From JABSOG01 sp041583135 (GTDB lineage Bacteria; Pseudomonadota; Gammaproteobacteria; Enterobacterales; Alteromonadaceae): a DNA stretch of 16,961 bases. Below the pieces are notes generated by a model. The model was not told where the DNA came from, made no database searches, and saw only the letters and a program-made list of their open reading frames with translations. The stretch covers positions 1-16,961 of the forward strand of contig JBFHGJ010000121.1 of assembly GCA_041583135.1 (NCBI GenBank). The letters run 5' to 3'. Positions within the stretch are counted from its first letter, which is position 1. The number at the start of each line of letters is the position of its first letter. Shown one piece after another: positions 13,884 to 16,961 of this stretch. The position numbers and the translations under genes are program-made.

Positions 13884-14335
13884 AGCGATTCTCCGTGATA
13901 AGGCTGATTTTCAGTCGGCGCAAATTCAACAGACAAGGCTGTCACCCCCCAAGACTCAAGCACTTGACAGTGACCACGAAACAGATGCAGCTGACCGACC
14001 GGCTGCGGCAGGCTGAAAATGTCTTCAATGGTCGCCAACGAATGAGTCAGGGAGTAAACAGTCAGGGTGACTTCAGATGCAGAAATGGCGCTAACCTTCA
14101 GTGCCAAAGGCTGTGCACTGTGATTGACGCGCAGCACATCTCCGTGTTGAAGCGGCAAAGCCCAGCGGTTTTGCTGCGCCTGATAGGATAAAACCGGCTG
14201 CCCCGCCACAGGGGCGGCGGCAACGGTTTTTGTCAATGAAATGATGGACAAACTCAGCAACAGACCATTAATGGCGTTGCCAAGCCAGCCATGACACAAG
14301 TGAGGGTTGCGCATATGCAATACCATCAATTTCAT
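13859..14335 (-). CDS. Small exported protein of unknown function, coupled to AraC-type gene
   Basis: This is a protein of up to 158 residues. A hydrophobic stretch (GLLLSLSIISLTKTVAAA, about 24-41) looks like a signal peptide with cleavage after AAA. The remainder is beta-rich (HGDVLRVNHSAQPLALKVSA, ISASEVTLTVYSLTH, VGQLHLFRGHCQVLESWG). I do not recognise a family. The ATG at 14335 has no clear ribosome site. The internal ATG at 14314 (MRNPHLCHG) keeps the signal peptide and is an alternative. The gene's end overlaps the start of the AraC-type gene by 25 bases in another frame. That coupling suggests this exported protein and the regulator are made together, possibly as a signal or sensing partner. 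The function is not known. Confidence 0.65.
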   Translation of the reverse strand: MKLMVLHMRNPHLCHGWLGNAINGLLLSLSIISLTKTVAAAPVAGQPVLSYQAQQNRWALPLQHGDVLRVNHSAQPLALKVSAISASEVTLTVYSLTHSLATIEDIFSLPQPVGQLHLFRGHCQVLESWGVTALSVEFAPTENQPYHGESLCSLNSIP

Positions 14336-14531
14336 CGCACCGAGGATATCTCGGACAAGGAGACAGCGGTTGTGGCCAAGGGCTGGTTAATTCGATCCCC
14401 GAGCTACTCGCCGTGGCGGTTGGTATCAGCGAGACATTTGGCAGCAGACATAAGCCCGCACTAAACAATGCCGGCGCACTCAACTGCGCCAGAGGTTTCA
14501 TTGCTGTTTTGATGTGACATACAAAGTTCAT
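14268..14531 (-). CDS. Doubtful small ORF with signal-like N-terminus
   Basis: An 87-codon frame with a possible internal start at Met11 (MKPLAQLSAPALFSAG) followed by a hydrophobic stretch that resembles a signal peptide. After about residue 45 the text is Pro- and Cys-rich (SPWPQPLSPCPRYPRC) and unconvincing. It overlaps the next gene's start by 68 bases in another frame. It is about 100 bases downstream of the CadC-like gene. It has no good ribosome site and no recognised family. It may be a leader ORF, a decayed gene or no gene at all. Confidence 0.3.
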   Translation of the reverse strand: MNFVCHIKTAMKPLAQLSAPALFSAGLCLLPNVSLIPTATASSSGIELTSPWPQPLSPCPRYPRCDEIDGIAYAQPSLVSWLAWQRH

Positions 14532-14537
14532 AATTTA

Positions 14538-14571
14538 CCCACGAGAAGAAAAAAGGTATCTCCATCGTGGG
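14538..14571. repeat. Inverted repeat upstream of the small ORF
   Basis: CCCACGA and TCGTGGG form a perfect 7-bp inverted repeat around a 20-base A-rich spacer, seven bases before the small ORF's ATG. On the + strand the right arm runs into CAAAAAAAG; on the - strand the stem is preceded, not followed, by the T run. It may be an mRNA hairpin or a dyad operator. Confidence 0.35.
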
Positions 14572-14598
14572 CAAAAAAAGCGAGCGCGGTTGGAATTG

Positions 14599-14616
14599 TC
14601 ACGGAATTAACCGTGA
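14599..14616. promoter_or_regulatory. Dyad TCACGG-N6-CCGTGA
   Basis: A perfect 6-bp dyad with a six-base centre (AATTAA), just after the stop of the CadC-like gene and upstream of the small ORF. No T run follows it on the - strand, so it does not look like a terminator for the CadC-like gene. An operator for the downstream gene set is possible. Confidence 0.3.
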
Positions 14617-14632
14617 AAAAACATGGAATTCT

Positions 14633-16807
14633 TTAGTTATCAGTAATTTGAGCTAGATAGATATCTCTTTGTGGCGACTTGATTTTAACCATCCAAAGGC
14701 TATCGTCATCGTCTTTATCCATCGAAAAATGGCCATTTTTGAAGTTTTTCGGCAATGCCATACTGGCCTTGGCACCATCGCTTAACTGAACAAAGTGCCA
14801 CAGCGGATTGATTTCATTTTGCAGATAATAATAAATCCCCTTATCCTGCCAGCTAAACCACACGCTGTTGTCAAACACCGGCAGTTCAACCGCCAGCTCA
14901 CTTTTGGCCCCAGTGGCGAAGTCAAAACGCATCAGCTGATTGTCTTGATGACGAACAAACCACATGGCATCCTTATTGTCGCTTAAATGAAACGTTTTAC
15001 TTTGCGGCAACTGTTCAAAGCGCTCAAGCTGCTGTGCCGCTAGATCAATTTGCGCCAAACAGTAGCCGTCGTCCTGCACCGAAACCACCAGATGCTCGCG
15101 GTCACGAAACTGTACATTGATAAAAGCCTTGTCATCGTTATGATACAGCCGTGTTGACTGTGCCAGCTCGTATACATCAATTGACGAACGATGGCCAATA
15201 ATCGCCACCCGATCGCAATGTTCATCTAGCGCGTAACTCTCGGGCAAATAGCTAAAGGGCTGTTGCAAAGCCAAAATCGTGCGGTTCGCCTGACGGTCTT
15301 TACGCCATAATTGATAACGCCCACCCCTGTCGGAAAAGAAATAAACCCATTGCCCGCACACCTGTGGCAGGCTATCTGAGCCAGATGAAGCGATTTCATC
15401 CAGCTCATCAAAGCCAGCATATTTGAGCGGGTTTTTCAGTTTGACAATTTTGCGAGAAAACGCGGTTTTGCCATCAACGGTCAGTAAATTGGCCTTGGCA
15501 CTGTATGAGACATAGCTGTCGTAGTAACCCTCACTAAGCGCCCAAGACTTTAGCGTTTTGCTGGCAATATCCAAACGATTGAGCCGACCGCCGGCGCCAA
15601 CAAAATAAAGCTGTCTTTTAACCCTATCAACCCCCATTGATTTGACGGTGCGGCCAACATCGGCCAAGTGTTGCAGGCGATTGCTGCCAAGTGTCAGCAG
15701 ATAGATTTCACTGGTTGTCCAGTCGTTGCTACTCAGTAACACCAACTCGTTTCCGGCCAGCGGATAAACCCGATAAAATCCTTGCCCTGAGCTGGCTAAA
15801 GAAAACACCGGACTTATCTCGGCGCTTTGGCGATTAAAACGAAATACCTGATGACCACTATGGTATTGGGAATAGTAGGTAAAATAGATGGTGTTGTTGT
15901 CTTGACCATATTCGGCGTTAATCGACTTATAGCCGTCGTGACAGGAAAACAAAAGCTGCTGGGTAAACTTAAGCGGTTGCTCAAACACAATTTCATGGAC
16001 GCTACAGCGATTTTGGCTATCGGTTCGATGAAACAGCAAGCGCTTACCATCACTGGAAAAGCCCCCCAACTCGTCCTCACTGCCACCATTAAAGCCGGTT
16101 AATTGCAGCTGCTCGCCGCTTTTAAGATCTTTAAGCCACAGACGATTGAGTTCTCCGGGTTTGGCACTGTACTCAAAGGCTAAAAACCGCCCATCGGGCG
16201 ATAGGCTGCCATGATATTCAGAGCCGGGCATCATAGTCACTTTTTTACTGGCCAATATGGCGCTTTGCGACGGCGGCCAAAACCAAACGACCAAGCCCAA
16301 CAACACCAACAACAGCGCCGCAACATGGGGCAAACCAAGGGTAAAATGGCGTTTGGCTTTTTGTTGTTCAAAGCTTTGAATATCCACCAGTTCGGGCACC
16401 TGACGCATCACGTAGCCTTTTCTTGGCACATTTTCGATAGCGCAATCGAGTAGCCTTTTTATCGCCCCGATGTGTTTAGATACGGTGTTGTTGTTGACGA
16501 ACTTGCCTTCAAGTTGCGACAGTTCGTCAAAGCTGGCCAAAAGCCCGCCTTTGTCGATGAGAAAGTTGAGATAGGTTTGCTGGGTCGGACTTAAAACCTC
16601 AAGTTGTTTAAGTGCTATCCCTTCAATACGAAAAAGTTGCCCTGACGCTCGCTCGTAAACCTTGTCCTTAAACCGATAGTAGCTCAATTTGTCTGAGTGC
16701 TTCGCAAAGTTACCTTTAATGTACAAAGTATCTGTTGCACTGGGGTAAATAGCAACCCCGAAGCGACTCACTTGCTCAAGATTTGACTTAATGAATAAAC
16801 CCAACAT
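14633..16807 (-). CDS. CadC-like membrane transcription regulator with TolB/WD40-like sensor
   Basis: This 724-residue one-component regulator is anchored in the inner membrane. An OmpR/CadC-type winged helix lies at about 45-135 (LEVLSPTQQTYLNFLIDKGG, VNNNTVSKHIGAIKRLL, and the hairpin ENVPRKGYVM). A linker leads to one membrane segment at about 156-178 (LPHVAALLLVLLGLVVWFW). The periplasmic part (about 180-724) is a beta-propeller with PD40/TolB-like blades (LSPDGRFLAFEYSAKPGEL, LWLKDLKSGEQLQLTGF, FSSDGKRLLFHR). ToxR/CadC relatives bind promoter DNA while still in the membrane and sense conditions in the periplasm. The first 45 residues before the DNA-binding domain are unusual. A strong ribosome site AAAGGA lies nine bases before the ATG. 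Target genes are not certain; the exported and outer-membrane genes just downstream are natural candidates. Confidence 0.92.
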   Translation of the reverse strand: MLGLFIKSNLEQVSRFGVAIYPSATDTLYIKGNFAKHSDKLSYYRFKDKVYERASGQLFRIEGIALKQLEVLSPTQQTYLNFLIDKGGLLASFDELSQLEGKFVNNNTVSKHIGAIKRLLDCAIENVPRKGYVMRQVPELVDIQSFEQQKAKRHFTLGLPHVAALLLVLLGLVVWFWPPSQSAILASKKVTMMPGSEYHGSLSPDGRFLAFEYSAKPGELNRLWLKDLKSGEQLQLTGFNGGSEDELGGFSSDGKRLLFHRTDSQNRCSVHEIVFEQPLKFTQQLLFSCHDGYKSINAEYGQDNNTIYFTYYSQYHSGHQVFRFNRQSAEISPVFSLASSGQGFYRVYPLAGNELVLLSSNDWTTSEIYLLTLGSNRLQHLADVGRTVKSMGVDRVKRQLYFVGAGGRLNRLDIASKTLKSWALSEGYYDSYVSYSAKANLLTVDGKTAFSRKIVKLKNPLKYAGFDELDEIASSGSDSLPQVCGQWVYFFSDRGGRYQLWRKDRQANRTILALQQPFSYLPESYALDEHCDRVAIIGHRSSIDVYELAQSTRLYHNDDKAFINVQFRDREHLVVSVQDDGYCLAQIDLAAQQLERFEQLPQSKTFHLSDNKDAMWFVRHQDNQLMRFDFATGAKSELAVELPVFDNSVWFSWQDKGIYYYLQNEINPLWHFVQLSDGAKASMALPKNFKNGHFSMDKDDDDSLWMVKIKSPQRDIYLAQITDN

Positions 16808-16817
16808 CGAAATGTCC

Positions 16818-16880
16818 TTTAATTTAACTGGTTACTCCTATCGGTGAGATGAATAACATCATTCTCGCAGTTAAATTAAA
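16818..16880 (-). promoter_or_regulatory. Long AT-rich inverted repeat in the CadC-like gene leader
   Basis: TTTAATTTAAC (16818-16828) and GTTAAATTAAA (16870-16880) form a perfect 11-bp inverted repeat with a 41-base spacer. On the - strand the second arm supplies the AAA of the AAAGGA ribosome site of the CadC-like gene. A hairpin would partly bury that site. Being almost all A/T it would melt readily, as RNA thermometers do. On the + strand a T8 run follows it. The role is inferred. Confidence 0.45.
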
Positions 16881-16961
16881 GTTTTTTTTATTGGGGCTGA
16901 AAACCCATTATGGCCGGTACTTATCGGCCTCAAAATCACTCAAACTTGAGATGACCTCATC

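Noticed and set aside
16892..16929. Short hairpins (TGGG/CCCA and GGCCG/CGGCC) near the right edge
   Set aside because: Stems of four and five base pairs without a T run; the gene they might belong to lies outside the window.

Overview
The window looks like a chromosomal segment of a marine or aquatic gammaproteobacterium of the Alteromonadales type (Shewanella or Ferrimonas-like). The evidence for this is the gene families: a DUF748/AsmA-like membrane protein, a Vibrio-type M28 aminopeptidase with a PPC domain, a CadC-like membrane regulator with a WD40/TolB-like periplasmic half, and a modular secreted GH5 enzyme. Base composition looks close to 50% GC. The genus is an inference. No tRNA, rRNA, CRISPR array, insertion sequence or prophage gene was seen.

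Left edge (1-2158, + strand): the 3' part of a periplasmic binding protein overlaps by one base a membrane histidine kinase that has no receiver domain. This is a TorT/TorS- or LuxP/LuxQ-like ligand-sensing pair; its response regulator is not in the window.

Region 2177-6258 (- strand): a DUF748 inner-membrane protein lies downstream of a seryl-tRNA synthetase. The synthetase is unlike the usual gammaproteobacterial SerS and recalls the mitochondrial (SARS2-like) type. Two strong inverted repeats precede it. The flanking genes are not the usual serS neighbours, so this may be a second, accessory SerRS.

Region 6259-11173: a secreted four-module glycoside hydrolase (LamG, GH5, Ig-like, calcium-binding repeats) on the - strand, a HAD phosphatase on the + strand, and a secreted zinc aminopeptidase on the - strand whose stop overlaps the end of the phosphatase gene. 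The hydrolase and the peptidase would degrade external polysaccharide and peptide.

Region 11320-16807 (all - strand): a WD40-type lipoprotein, an outer-membrane-like protein with a coiled-coil N-terminus, a stand-alone AraC-type DNA-binding domain translationally coupled to a small exported protein, a doubtful small ORF, and a CadC-like regulator. The strongest non-coding signal lies between the AraC gene and the outer-membrane gene. Two 17-bp direct repeats, 13 of 17 identical and spaced exactly 21 bp, sit just upstream of a good -35 element, which is the classic AraC-family operator geometry. The start regions of the aminopeptidase and of the CadC-like gene each carry an inverted repeat that includes or abuts the Shine-Dalgarno sequence. 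I see no clear new defence or mobile system. The best candidates for something undescribed are the divergent SerRS with its leader, and the coupled exported-protein/AraC/outer-membrane module.
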